Notes under the pieces: generated by a model | Databases searched by the model: none | What the model was told of the DNA's origin: nothing | The model's input: the letters and a program-made list of their open reading frames with translations, nothing else | Position numbers and translations under genes: made by a program | Shown: in pieces, positions 1 through 7,807 of the stretch | Layout of the letters: each line of letters opens with the position of its first letter | How positions within the stretch are numbered: position 1 is the stretch's first letter | DNA from: Coriobacteriia bacterium | GTDB taxonomy: Bacteria; Actinomycetota; Coriobacteriia; Coriobacteriales; Eggerthellaceae | NCBI GenBank assembly: GCA_030526515.1 | Contig: JAUNCQ010000008.1 | Coordinates: 1-55,491, forward strand | Direction of reading: 5' to 3' | Length of the DNA stretch: 55,491 nucleotides

Positions 1-53
1 TGGGTCAAAGCGATGAGAACTTTGGGGTCAGGCGTAAAATCGAACTGTTTCAT
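1..53 (-). CDS. 5' end of an unidentified gene running off the left edge
   Basis: An ATG at 53 (minus strand) is preceded by AAGGGACG as a ribosome site and opens a frame that stays open to the window edge. Only about 17 residues are visible, beginning MKQFDFTPDPKVLIALT. This is too short to assign a family. The gene diverges from the MazG-like gene at 324, so the roughly 270 bp between them should hold both promoters. Confidence 0.5.
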   Translation of the reverse strand, partial: MKQFDFTPDPKVLIALT

Positions 54-323
54 AGTCGTCCCTTGCATCGATGAATCTAACCAGCCGACAGAATTATGGT
101 CACTTTTATCATACAGCGTCGACCCACCTTCATCAGTCGAGCAGTCTTGATTGCCACCAGCTGCATCCACGTCATCAATAAGAGCGCGACCCGACTGCTG
201 AATCCGCTGATACAACCAACGACCCCTTTCCGAGGAAGAAAAATATAATGTATCCATAATGCCCTTGCTGCAGTAAGCATGCCATGCATGACGATACTCA
301 GTCACTTTACGCTCGGAGAAACA
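54..323. other. intergenic region between divergent genes
   Basis: This stretch lies between the cut-off minus-strand gene and the plus-strand MazG-like gene. It is less GC-rich than the rest of the window. A promoter for each side is expected, but I could not pick a convincing pair of -35 and -10 boxes. A 70-codon open frame on the minus strand (77-289) has no ribosome site or recognisable product and was not called. Confidence 0.4.
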
Positions 324-659
324 ATGCCATTCGAACAAGCAGCAAAAAAGGCTTTGGCCTTTCGTGACCAGCGCGACTGGTCCCAGTTCCACAATCCCAA
401 AGACCTAGCCATTTCCATCTCCATTGAGGCCGCTGAGCTCCTGGAAGCCTTCCAATGGTCCGGCACGCAGCTCGATCCCGGCGAAAAAAAGGACCAAGCC
501 GTCGAAGAGCTTGCCGACGTATCCATCTACTGCATCTACCTGGCTGACGCGCTCGGCGTAGACCTTCCCGACATCATCAACGTAAAGATTGACGCCAACG
601 AAAAGAAGTACCCCGTGGAAAAGTCTCGCGGAACCTCAAAGAAGTACACCGAACTATGA
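324..659 (+). CDS. MazG-like nucleotide pyrophosphohydrolase
   Basis: The 111-residue protein belongs to the all-alpha NTP pyrophosphohydrolase (MazG-like) superfamily, which hydrolyses (d)NTPs to NMP and pyrophosphate. The metal-binding pattern is visible as ISIEAAELLEAFQW in the first half and EELADVSIYCIYLAD in the second, the usual ExxE and ExxD arrangement. The ATG at 324 was chosen because CGGAG lies eight bases upstream; an in-frame start at 279 lacks such a site. The stop overlaps the next start (ATGA), so the two genes are translationally coupled. Single-domain enzymes of this type act in nucleotide-pool cleaning. Coupling to a GIY-YIG/helicase-like protein suggests a role against foreign DNA or RNA, but that is inference. 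Confidence 0.85.
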   Translation: MPFEQAAKKALAFRDQRDWSQFHNPKDLAISISIEAAELLEAFQWSGTQLDPGEKKDQAVEELADVSIYCIYLADALGVDLPDIINVKIDANEKKYPVEKSRGTSKKYTEL

Positions 660-2353
660 TTACCATCGAAACGACCGCTGCGGCCCAAGCTCCGAAGGGT
701 GCGCCTTTCATCATAGACCGCTGCCCCTTCACCCCTGGCGAGCAGCTGGACATAGCCATGCTCGACCTGGATGACGACAAAATCCTCAACTGGCCCATGG
801 TCTACATCTTGGCCAACAACGACGAAGCCTACATAGGCCAGACCACGAGCGTGGCCACCCGCATGAGCCAGCATGGAGCCAATCCGGAAAAGAGTGCTTT
901 CACCCAGGCAAACATCATCTTCAATGAAGAGTTCAACACCTCAGTCATCACCGACTACGAGCATCGCCTCATTGGTCTCATGCACGCCGATGGTCGCTAC
1001 CAGCTGACCAACAAGAATGACGGCATGACCGACACCAACTACTTCTCCAAAGACGCCTACTCCCATATGTTCAACGACCTCTGGGAGGAACTGCAGCGCC
1101 TCGAGCTAGCTGACCACACCATCGCCGAGCTGGAAGAATCCGAAGTCTTCAAGTACTCCCCCTACAAGGGCCTGACCACCGACCAGAAGGTAGCCTTGGG
1201 CAAGATCCTTGCCGCCATAGACAACGGCCTCGAGAACGCAAAGCCCATCGTCGTCGAAGGCATGCCCGGCACTGGCAAGACCATCCTTGCCATCTACCTG
1301 CTGAAGACCCTGAAGGACAACCCCAAGTATAAGGATATGAACATTCGCATAGTCGAACCGGTCACGTCCTTGCGCAACACGCTCCGCCAGTCCCTCAAGA
1401 ACGTCAGCGGTCTTTCGCCCAACGACGTCATTGCGCCCACCGATATAGCCAAACCAGATATGGGCTACTCCCCCGACGATGGGAAGTCCTTCGACATCGT
1501 CCTAGTAGACGAAGCCCATAAGCTGAAGCGACGCGTCAACCTGGGCACGCAGTACGGTAATTTCGACCGCGTCAGCGCACGACTCGGCCTACCCAAGGAA
1601 ACCAGCCAGATGGACTGGATCATCTCCCAAACAAAGCTCCCGATCTTCTTCTACGACCCGCTCCAGAGCATCGGCCCCTCCTGCCTAGGCATGGAGGTCA
1701 TGGAGTCCTCTCTTGGAAGCGCTCTGCATCACCCCATCCAGCTCGATACCCAAATGCGCGTAAAAGGCGGCAAAGCCTACCTGGACCGCATCAAGGGATT
1801 CCTTGCGGACGAAAACCCCAGCGACTCCTCGTTCGACAACTACGAGTTCGTTATCCACGATGATTTCTCCGAATTCGTGGAGAGCTTCGAGCGCTGCTAC
1901 GCCAAGCACAATCTGAGCAGAATGGTTGCCGGGTATGCGTGGAAGTGGGAATCGAACCCCAGCAAGTGCAAAGATCCATCTGTCAAGGACATCGTCATCG
2001 ACGGCATTGGCCTGAAATGGAACTGCACCTACGACAACTGGGTCGTCAAGGGGACTACAGACCCGGAGATCGCCCACGAGGTCGGCTGCATTCACTCAAT
2101 TCAAGGCTACGACCTCAGCTACGCGTACGTCATCATCGGCGACGACCTGACAGTCGACCAGAAGACTGGGAAGCTGGTTGCCAACAAGAACAGCTACTAC
2201 GACCGCAATGGCTACGCCACCGCAACCCAGGAACAGCTGGATCAGTACATCAAGAATATCTACTACGTCCTGCTGACCCGCGGAATCTACGGCACGCACG
2301 TCTACGCAGCAAACCCCAAGATGCGAGAGCACCTGAAGCGCTTTTTGAAGTAG
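656..2353 (+). CDS. GIY-YIG nuclease fused to a DUF2075 P-loop ATPase
   Basis: The 565-residue protein has an N-terminal GIY-YIG-type nuclease segment (VYI near residues 49-51, YIG near 59-61, Arg about 69, Glu about 102, Asn about 119). A DUF2075 helicase-like ATPase follows, with Walker A GMPGTGKT near 202-209 and Walker B IVLVDEAH near 281-288. Further on come a QMR motif (LDTQMRVKGGKAYLD), HSIQGYDLSYAYVIIG, and a C-terminal LLTRG motif VI. DUF2075 proteins are superfamily-1-like ATPases of unclear function, related to Schlafen-type helicase domains. The gene starts inside the stop of the MazG-like gene, so they form one unit. Cutting and ATP-driven activity in one chain next to a nucleotide hydrolase looks like a defence module. 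I know of no named system with this pair. Confidence 0.85.
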   Translation: MITIETTAAAQAPKGAPFIIDRCPFTPGEQLDIAMLDLDDDKILNWPMVYILANNDEAYIGQTTSVATRMSQHGANPEKSAFTQANIIFNEEFNTSVITDYEHRLIGLMHADGRYQLTNKNDGMTDTNYFSKDAYSHMFNDLWEELQRLELADHTIAELEESEVFKYSPYKGLTTDQKVALGKILAAIDNGLENAKPIVVEGMPGTGKTILAIYLLKTLKDNPKYKDMNIRIVEPVTSLRNTLRQSLKNVSGLSPNDVIAPTDIAKPDMGYSPDDGKSFDIVLVDEAHKLKRRVNLGTQYGNFDRVSARLGLPKETSQMDWIISQTKLPIFFYDPLQSIGPSCLGMEVMESSLGSALHHPIQLDTQMRVKGGKAYLDRIKGFLADENPSDSSFDNYEFVIHDDFSEFVESFERCYAKHNLSRMVAGYAWKWESNPSKCKDPSVKDIVIDGIGLKWNCTYDNWVVKGTTDPEIAHEVGCIHSIQGYDLSYAYVIIGDDLTVDQKTGKLVANKNSYYDRNGYATATQEQLDQYIKNIYYVLLTRGIYGTHVYAANPKMREHLKRFLK

Positions 2354-2366
2354 CCTTGCGAGCAGT

Positions 2367-2753
2367 CTATACGCCTTCGTCAAGCTCCCTCAAGCGTTTC
2401 AGCCATTCAAGCATCTTTCCGCTCTTGAAGTACTCAACCAGGATCCCATCCCAGAATCTCTCTTCGCGAACGATTGCGAAAATCATCGAGAAGAGACATC
2501 TAGCGTCGCAATTCTGAACATCCGCAGCCACAAGGTCTTCTCCATTGAATAGGCCGTAGCTCTCTAGGACAGACCTATAATCTGCGATACCCAGATCCTC
2601 GTTTTCGTCGAGGCATTCATGGGCCTTCTTCAACAGCTCATTAGAAGCAGGGGTGCTTTCCACAGGCCAGCGGTCAGAGGAGACCCACTCACCACACTCG
2701 CCTTCTGCCTCTATCATCGGAATCAGGTCTGTGATCTTGTCGAATCTACCCAT
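2367..2753 (-). CDS. small acidic protein, possibly DUF6508
   Basis: The 128-residue soluble protein is acidic and has no membrane segment. Its C-terminal half (CLFSMIFAIVREERFWDG, then a run ending EWLKRLREL) resembles the conserved core of DUF6508, a small family of unknown function; this is from memory of the pattern. The start at 2753 follows AGGACGAAAGCT, a good ribosome site that also contains the window's over-represented octamer. It is convergent with the GIY-YIG/DUF2075 gene, whose stop lies 13 bases away, and may follow the zinc-ribbon operon upstream on the same strand. Confidence 0.55.
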   Translation of the reverse strand: MGRFDKITDLIPMIEAEGECGEWVSSDRWPVESTPASNELLKKAHECLDENEDLGIADYRSVLESYGLFNGEDLVAADVQNCDARCLFSMIFAIVREERFWDGILVEYFKSGKMLEWLKRLRELDEGV

Positions 2754-2763
2754 AGCTTTCGTC

Positions 2764-4029
2764 CTAATTCTTGGATGCCTTGGAGTTGAAGACCTCGGAG
2801 TCCGCGGTGACGGACGAAAGGTCCAGTTGGGCGTTGGTGGTGAAGGCGTTCCTGATTACTGTGCTGCGGGCGATCTTAAGGACGTCTTTGCCACGGGAAT
2901 CAAATTGATCGGCGGGAATCAGGGCCAAAGCGTAGTGGATGCCGGACTCGTTGCCGCCGATCAGCATGTAGCCACGCCATCTCTCGCCGTCAAGGTCGGC
3001 GGAAATATACTCGAGCACGCGGCCGTCTTCGACCTTCTTCAGCTTGTAGGAGCAATTGTCCAAGCCGCTCGTCACCGCCTGGAAGAACAGGCCAAGGGCC
3101 TTTCCGCGCTTCTTGCCGACGTTCTTTTCGTCCGCATTCACTCCTCCCCAACCGGAGTCGGAGCCATCGGCCAGCACGACCATGGCGCCGTAATCGGGGA
3201 AGATATAGCGGTACGGAGCGCTGTCTTGAGTTCTCCAGCCTGCGTTGCCCTTGATTGAGATAGGGCCGTTTGACAGGTACACGGCCTTGCTGGAGCTGCT
3301 GGCTGCGCCGGCCACCGCCTCCTTCTGGGGGTTGGTAGCGGGGCCTTCGTCCCCTTGGCTACCCGAGCCGCCGAACAGGATGCCGCCTACCAGCAGGACC
3401 AGGAGCACGGCAACGACAATGCCGCCGATCTTGAGGAGCTTGCGCTTGCGGTCGTGATCCTGCAGCGCCAGCTGATCCTGCTCGGAGGCACTGGCCACCA
3501 GGCGGTCGATGGCGTCCTGCTGGTCGTCCACAGCCGTCTGGGCGGCATCGATGGCGGCGTAGTCGGACTCGGCCTCCATGCGCTGGACGCGCAGGATGCG
3601 GATCAGGGCCAGCTGCTCCGCGGTCCGGACCTCCGCGGTGGGAGCCGCGTTCAGGATGCTGGCGCCCAGCTCGCGGACGCGCTTTTCCAGGTCGGGGTCA
3701 CAGTTGGCCACGAAGGCGCCCTGGTCCGTGGACACGGTCAGGTAGAGGGAGCGGGTGTCGGAGGTATCGGTCTTGAGGCCGTTGGCCGCCACGTCAACCT
3801 CCACCGACGAGTCCAGCCGGTACGCCTTGCCGTCGTATTCGATTCGGTCCAGATACAGGGCCACGCCGCAGGACGCGGCCTCAGGCTTGACCAGGGGCTC
3901 CCGGGCCCGCTCGATCTTGGAGTCCAGTGACTTCAGCCGCGACTTGCGGTCGGACTTTGCCGATGCCAGGGCGCGCTCCCGCTCCTTGAGCTCCTTGCGG
4001 GCCGCCTTCACGTTTTCAACCAGGCTCAT
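2764..4029 (-). CDS. membrane-anchored coiled-coil protein, unknown function
   Basis: The 421-residue protein starts with a charged, probably helical region (MSLVENVKAARKELKERER). Near residues 205-228 there is one strong membrane segment (IGGIVVAVLLVLLVGGILFGG) preceded by basic residues (RKRKLLK). A Gly/Ser-rich linker and a globular domain of about 170 residues follow, probably outside the membrane. No enzymatic motif is recognisable. The start overlaps the stop of the upstream zinc-ribbon gene (TAATG), so the two are coupled. Confidence 0.75.
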   Translation of the reverse strand: MSLVENVKAARKELKERERALASAKSDRKSRLKSLDSKIERAREPLVKPEAASCGVALYLDRIEYDGKAYRLDSSVEVDVAANGLKTDTSDTRSLYLTVSTDQGAFVANCDPDLEKRVRELGASILNAAPTAEVRTAEQLALIRILRVQRMEAESDYAAIDAAQTAVDDQQDAIDRLVASASEQDQLALQDHDRKRKLLKIGGIVVAVLLVLLVGGILFGGSGSQGDEGPATNPQKEAVAGAASSSSKAVYLSNGPISIKGNAGWRTQDSAPYRYIFPDYGAMVVLADGSDSGWGGVNADEKNVGKKRGKALGLFFQAVTSGLDNCSYKLKKVEDGRVLEYISADLDGERWRGYMLIGGNESGIHYALALIPADQFDSRGKDVLKIARSTVIRNAFTTNAQLDLSSVTADSEVFNSKASKN

Positions 4030-4757
4030 TAGCGGCTCCCTTCGGTCGGCTTCACCAGCACGAGCTTCGGCAGGTCCGGGACGCGGCTAAGGCGGCGCTG
4101 GAGCTCGGCGATGTCCTTGTCCAGCCCAGACCGCTTCAGCGCGCCGGCCTCCCGGCGCTGGGCGTTCAGACGCTCCAGCCTGCGGTTGAGGCCGTCCGGG
4201 TCAAGGCCGGTGCCGGCCACGCGGGCGCGATACGCCTGGAACAGCGGCTCCCCGTGGAACCGGATGGTCCCGGATTCCAGCACGTGGAACAGGTCGATGC
4301 CCTCCCCCAGGTCCCCTTCGACCACGATGGTCTGCAGGCTCTTGCAGTCGTAGAAGGCCGCCAGGTCGAAGCCGCTGGCGCCGAAGCCGTCAGCCAGCCG
4401 GATGGTGGTCAGCGCTTCGCAGTGGGCGAAAGCGCAGGTCTTGAGGGTCTTCAACGACGCCGGCAGGTAGACCGAGCGCACCTGGGTATCCCGGAAGGCG
4501 TCCTGCTCGATGGTGGTCACGTTGTCCGGGATGACGACGTCGGCATCGTGCCCGGTGTAGCGCGTCAGGACGCCCGCCGTGATTTCGAACTGGGGTGCCT
4601 GGACGGTCACCGTGCCGGTGTGCTCGATGATGGTGCGGTTGAGCCAGGCTTCGCTGACCACGTGCGCACCGCAGTAGACGCAGTATCCGCCCTTGGCGTT
4701 GTCCGGGACCTCGATAGACGCCCCGCAGGCCGGGCAAGCTGTTGCCACGAGTCCCAT
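4029..4757 (-). CDS. zinc-ribbon protein with BspA-type leucine-rich repeats
   Basis: The 242-residue protein opens with a zinc ribbon (CPAC near residue 8 and CVYC near residue 26). A short run of BspA-like LRR_5 repeats follows (VVIPDNVTTIEQDAF, VRSVYLPASLKTLKTCAF, CEALTTIRLADGF), then a charged helical tail. LRR_5 repeats usually mediate protein contact, and the ribbon probably has a structural role. There is no signal peptide, so a cytoplasmic location is likely. It is translationally coupled to the downstream membrane protein and probably interacts with it. Confidence 0.75.
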   Translation of the reverse strand: MGLVATACPACGASIEVPDNAKGGYCVYCGAHVVSEAWLNRTIIEHTGTVTVQAPQFEITAGVLTRYTGHDADVVIPDNVTTIEQDAFRDTQVRSVYLPASLKTLKTCAFAHCEALTTIRLADGFGASGFDLAAFYDCKSLQTIVVEGDLGEGIDLFHVLESGTIRFHGEPLFQAYRARVAGTGLDPDGLNRRLERLNAQRREAGALKRSGLDKDIAELQRRLSRVPDLPKLVLVKPTEGSR

Positions 4758-4842
4758 GCGCGCTCCTTCTTGTTGTGTTTAGTTGCGATTCCCATTCTAC
4801 CTGGGCTTATGGGACTGGGCGCATTTTGATGCCGAAACGTAA

Positions 4843-4874
4843 GGAGGGCTGGCGACCGTGCGGTGCCAGCCCTC
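4843..4874 (-). terminator. hairpin downstream of the 32-residue gene
   Basis: There is a perfect 11-bp stem, GGAGGGCTGGC and GCCAGCCCTCC, around a 10-base loop. On the minus strand it is followed by TTACGTTT, a modest U-rich tail. It lies just past the stop of the small gene at 4914-5012 and ahead of the zinc-ribbon gene, so it probably ends the small transcript. Confidence 0.65.
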
Positions 4875-4913
4875 CGGGGGTTTGTCCTGCGGGGCTTTCG
4901 TCCTGAGACGCGC

Positions 4914-5012
4914 CTACACGGCGGCCAGGACGGAGCTGTTCACGTAGATGAATCCCGCGATTACCACAATGGCGCAGATGATGGCGCCCACGACGCCCAT
5001 GTCGATGTTCAT
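4914..5012 (-). CDS. 32-residue single-span membrane protein
   Basis: A short frame encodes a 32-residue peptide starting MNIDMGVVGAIICAIVVIAG and ending VNSSVLAAV. Almost all of it is one hydrophobic helix. The start is preceded by GGGGAGG six bases away, an excellent ribosome site, and the frame is followed by a strong hairpin. Both features argue that it is real despite its size. No family is recognised. Similar short proteins can be stress or toxin peptides or small regulators of membrane complexes; none of these can be chosen from sequence. Confidence 0.6.
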   Translation of the reverse strand: MNIDMGVVGAIICAIVVIAGFIYVNSSVLAAV

Positions 5013-5246
5013 TGCTAGCCTCCCCTTTCCAGCGGCCCTGCTTCCAGGCCGCAGCCGTTTAGCCCATTAAACCACGGGCAGAGACGCGGGCGCTTGGGAT
5101 TCGCGGGCTTTGCTTTCGTCCCCGCGCACCACATGGTTGCCATAAGTTCACAAACTGCCTTTTGCGCAATGCGTGACGCGGGCGTAGTGTTAACGTTTTC
5201 GAACAGCTGGCAAGCACCCCAGCAGCCGACAACAAAGGAGGACGCC

Positions 5247-6047
5247 ATGGACTTCCGTGGGAAAGATCAAGACGGGCAGCCGCAGAAGCCCGACCCCGCG
5301 GTCGAACAGCAAATTCGGCTTCAAGAGGCCGAGCGCAAGCGAGCAGAGGCCGAAACAAAGCGCATCAAAGCTGAAGCGAGAAAATCTCGCCAAGAAGATC
5401 GTCGTGAAAGGGCGGCAGAGAGGCGCACAACAAGCAAGAACACCTCTTTCAAAACGAAGCTAATTGGCGGGGCTATCGCCATCGTTGCTTTGATCCTCGT
5501 TTTTGGCGTCGCGGTTCCTATTTTGCTAGACAAATCGGAAAACGAATATTCCTCCACTTCCGCACTCAAAGAAGCCGTTAACATCAGCAGCCTGTCTACT
5601 GTCGAATACATGCACAACGGCATTGCGGAGCACCATACATCTTCCCTGTTTGGAGACGCAATCGACTACCGAGTAAAGTACAAAGCATTCGTTCGCGCCG
5701 AGTTCGACATGTCCACTATTGAGTTCGCTATCGACAACGAGTCCAAAACGATCACCGCATTTCTCCCGGAGCCCGTGATAACAGCTCCCACGCTTGACGA
5801 AACCGAGCTCGACTACATGCCCAGAGAGACAACCGTCCCCCTGAAGGACACCATCGCTCTCTGCAGAGAAGACATAATTTGCGAAATGAACACTGGGCTT
5901 ATCCAAGAAGAAGCCACCAACAACCTTCATAGTGTCATAGAAGCCCTAACCGCTCCCCTCGTCGAAAAAGATTGGACCATCAAGTACAAGAGCCTGAGCG
6001 AATACTCGGGCGAAAACGAAGAAGGAGGAAGCGGTGAAGCAAAATAG
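5247..6047 (+). CDS. DUF4230-family membrane protein
   Basis: The 266-residue protein has a highly charged N-terminal half rich in Arg, Lys, Glu and Ala (residues about 15-70), then one membrane segment (GGAIAIVALILVFGVAVPILL). The outer domain begins SSLSTVEYMHNGIAEHH and contains FDMSTIEFAIDNESKTITAFLPEPVI, the typical layout of DUF4230 (a tyrosine-containing strand, then an 'ITxxLPxP' strand). The ATG at 5247 follows AAGGAGG; a frame upstream of it is open but has no ribosome site. It overlaps the next gene, which encodes a second DUF4230 protein, by 14 bases. Function is unknown. Confidence 0.75.
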   Translation: MDFRGKDQDGQPQKPDPAVEQQIRLQEAERKRAEAETKRIKAEARKSRQEDRRERAAERRTTSKNTSFKTKLIGGAIAIVALILVFGVAVPILLDKSENEYSSTSALKEAVNISSLSTVEYMHNGIAEHHTSSLFGDAIDYRVKYKAFVRAEFDMSTIEFAIDNESKTITAFLPEPVITAPTLDETELDYMPRETTVPLKDTIALCREDIICEMNTGLIQEEATNNLHSVIEALTAPLVEKDWTIKYKSLSEYSGENEEGGSGEAK

Positions 6048-6609
6048 ACTGGCGGCTATCGCCCTCGCAACCGGAATAGCCTGCTTCAATCTTTGCGGCT
6101 GCTCGTCTTCGCAAGAAGAACCCAACTTCTCAGCGTTTACCCAAATTGCTGACCTTGCAACCCAGGAATGCACCTACCACAACGTGGCGACCGTCTACAA
6201 AAAGGGAACCGAGGTGCTATGGGTCTTCAAGACCGGGTACAAGCAAGTCTGGTTCGAATACGACGCAAAAGTCCGTATCGGAATCGATGCATCCAGGGTT
6301 TCTCTAAGCGGTCCGAACGAAAACAACGTCGTCACCATCAAGATGCCAAAAGCCCAAGTTCTAGGCCACCCCGAAGTCGATGAGGACTCCTTTTCTCAGC
6401 TCTACTCTGACGCCGGCAAAGCAACCACCAAGGAACAAGCCGAGGCATACGCGAAAGCTCAGGGCAAAATGAAAGAAGAAGCAGAAAGCAACGCGGGACT
6501 CATGGCGCGAGCCGAGAAACGAGCTCAAACCTTGCTTGAGGAATACGTGAAGAAAGCTGGCGAAGCAAAGGGCGTTGAATACAAGGTGAAATTCAAGATC
6601 ATCGAGTAG
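6034..6609 (+). CDS. DUF4230-family lipoprotein
   Basis: The 191-residue protein starts with GTG, supported by GAAGGAGG eight bases upstream. It has a lipoprotein signal ending in NLCGCSSS, so it is probably lipid-anchored through a Cys near residue 22. The rest matches DUF4230: YKKGTEVLWVFKTGYKQVW, FEYDAKVRIGIDASRV and VVTIKMPKAQVLGHPEVD, followed by a helical Lys/Glu/Ala-rich tail. It overlaps the preceding DUF4230 gene, so the pair may form a membrane complex. A strong terminator follows directly. Confidence 0.75.
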   Translation: MKQNRLAAIALATGIACFNLCGCSSSQEEPNFSAFTQIADLATQECTYHNVATVYKKGTEVLWVFKTGYKQVWFEYDAKVRIGIDASRVSLSGPNENNVVTIKMPKAQVLGHPEVDEDSFSQLYSDAGKATTKEQAEAYAKAQGKMKEEAESNAGLMARAEKRAQTLLEEYVKKAGEAKGVEYKVKFKIIE

Positions 6610-6617
6610 CCACTTCG

Positions 6618-6647
6618 AAGGGACCCGACCGGGTCCCTTTCTTTTTT
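6618..6647 (+). terminator. rho-independent terminator after the DUF4230 pair
   Basis: The stem AAGGGACCC and GGGTCCCTT closes on the tetraloop GACC and is followed by TTTCTTTTTT. It begins 9 bases after the stop of the DUF4230 lipoprotein gene. Confidence 0.9.
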
Positions 6648-6649
6648 GG

Positions 6650-6913
6650 TTGCGTCTCTTTCGCCCTAATGCGCTCGGTTATTTGCGCGAATGGGCGGGC
6701 GGCCCACATAAGGAGATGTAAGGTTCACGTAGGTCTGCTCATTGTCTCTTGTTTTTATTGCGTTTGCTTAATTCGATTGGTTATACGTCGTATTTTTTCT
6801 TATGAACGAAAATATGTTAAAAAACATACTAGCAATAGAACAAAAGTTCGCTATACTTATAGAACAGCTAGAGACGGGTATCTAGCTTGGGGCATCAAGA
6901 GAAAGGGCGAGCT
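6650..6913. promoter_or_regulatory. AT-rich region upstream of the Rpn nuclease gene
   Basis: This stretch is far richer in A and T than the rest of the window, especially 6760-6870. It contains TATGTT and AACATA as an inverted repeat around four A residues (6813-6828), a candidate operator, and TATACT at 6852-6857, a candidate -10 box. No good -35 box was found. The composition suggests that the following gene was acquired horizontally. Confidence 0.45.
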
Positions 6914-7756
6914 ATGGGAGACTATCAGGAGCAGATTCGAGAGCGACTTCGCTCGTACACCATGCTGGACGATGCGTTCATGTCCGCCGTCCTGACCGAC
7001 AACGTTCCAGGAACAGAGCTTGTGCTGCGGACAGTCCTAGGCAAGCCGGGGCTGAAGGTGATTGAGCAGCACACCCAGCATCAGCTGAAAAATCTGCGCG
7101 GCAGATCCTCCGTCCTCGACGTTCACGCGATTGACGACGAGGGGACGAGGTACGACATCGAAATCCAGAACGACGCCGCGGGAGCATCGCTTCGACGCGC
7201 ACGATACAACGCGAGCCTGATGGATGCGTCTGCGCTCGAGGAAGGGGCCTCCGTAAGCGAGCTGCCCGAATGCTACGTGATCTTCATCACGCGCACCGAC
7301 GTCATGGGACAGGGGCTCCCCCTCTATCACGTCGATCGCCAGATTCTTGAGACCGGCGAGGCAGCAAACGACGGAAGCCACCTGGTGTACGTGAATTGCT
7401 CCTGTACCAACGGCCCCGAACCGCTGCAGCTGCTGATCAACGACTTGCGATGCGCGGACCCTGATAAAATGACCCATGAGGAACTAGCCAGCAGGGCTCG
7501 CAGCCTGAAGGACGGAAACGAGGTGAATCTGATGGGTACGTACCTGGAAGGCATCTTCTACAAGGGAAAAGCCGAGGGCAAGGTCGAAGGAAAGGCCGAG
7601 GGTAAAATCGAAGCCTTGGCTGAAAGCGCCGTTTCCGTCACCAGGAAGTCTGGAGTCTCCATCGACGATGCATTGAGCATGATCTGCGTTCCCGATAATT
7701 TGCGCGATACCGTTCGAGAAGCCGCCGAGGAGCTGGATTCCCAAGCGGCAAAGTAG
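6914..7756 (+). CDS. Rpn-family PD-(D/E)XK nuclease (recombination-promoting nuclease/putative transposase)
   Basis: The 280-residue protein matches the Rpn/PD-(D/E)XK 'transposase' family. It has MLDDAFMSAVLTDN near the start, LDVHAIDDEGTRYDIEIQND as the nuclease core (D, then ExQ), RRARYNASLMD, and PECYVIFITRTDVMG. The C-terminal hinge is the typical KGKAEGKVEGKAEGK repeat. Rpn proteins are endonucleases studied for RecA-independent recombination and, in E. coli, for phage defence in which the C-terminal part is also made alone as an antitoxin. The ATG at 6914 follows AAGGGCGAGCT; an upstream TTG at 6887 is less likely. The upstream AT-rich DNA suggests transfer. See the internal start at 7532. 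Confidence 0.85.
   Translation: MGDYQEQIRERLRSYTMLDDAFMSAVLTDNVPGTELVLRTVLGKPGLKVIEQHTQHQLKNLRGRSSVLDVHAIDDEGTRYDIEIQNDAAGASLRRARYNASLMDASALEEGASVSELPECYVIFITRTDVMGQGLPLYHVDRQILETGEAANDGSHLVYVNCSCTNGPEPLQLLINDLRCADPDKMTHEELASRARSLKDGNEVNLMGTYLEGIFYKGKAEGKVEGKAEGKIEALAESAVSVTRKSGVSIDDALSMICVPDNLRDTVREAAEELDSQAAK
7532..7756 (+). CDS. candidate internally started RpnS-like C-terminal product
   Basis: An in-frame ATG inside the Rpn gene is preceded by GAGGTG exactly six bases away, as good a ribosome site as any in the window. Translation from it would give 74 residues, beginning MGTYLEGIFYKGKAEGK, comprising the hinge repeat and the C-terminal helical domain without the nuclease core. In E. coli Rpn loci an equivalent intragenic short product is known to block the nuclease. 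That parallel is inference here. Confidence 0.4.
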   Translation: MGTYLEGIFYKGKAEGKVEGKAEGKIEALAESAVSVTRKSGVSIDDALSMICVPDNLRDTVREAAEELDSQAAK

Positions 7757-7807
7757 CATCCGTCTCCAGCGCTGAGGCAAAGCTAACCCATCCCCCATCA
7801 AAACGCA

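Noticed and set aside
6669-6995. A 108-codon plus-strand frame in the AT-rich region
   Set aside because: It overlaps the Rpn gene in another phase and has no ribosome site or domain.
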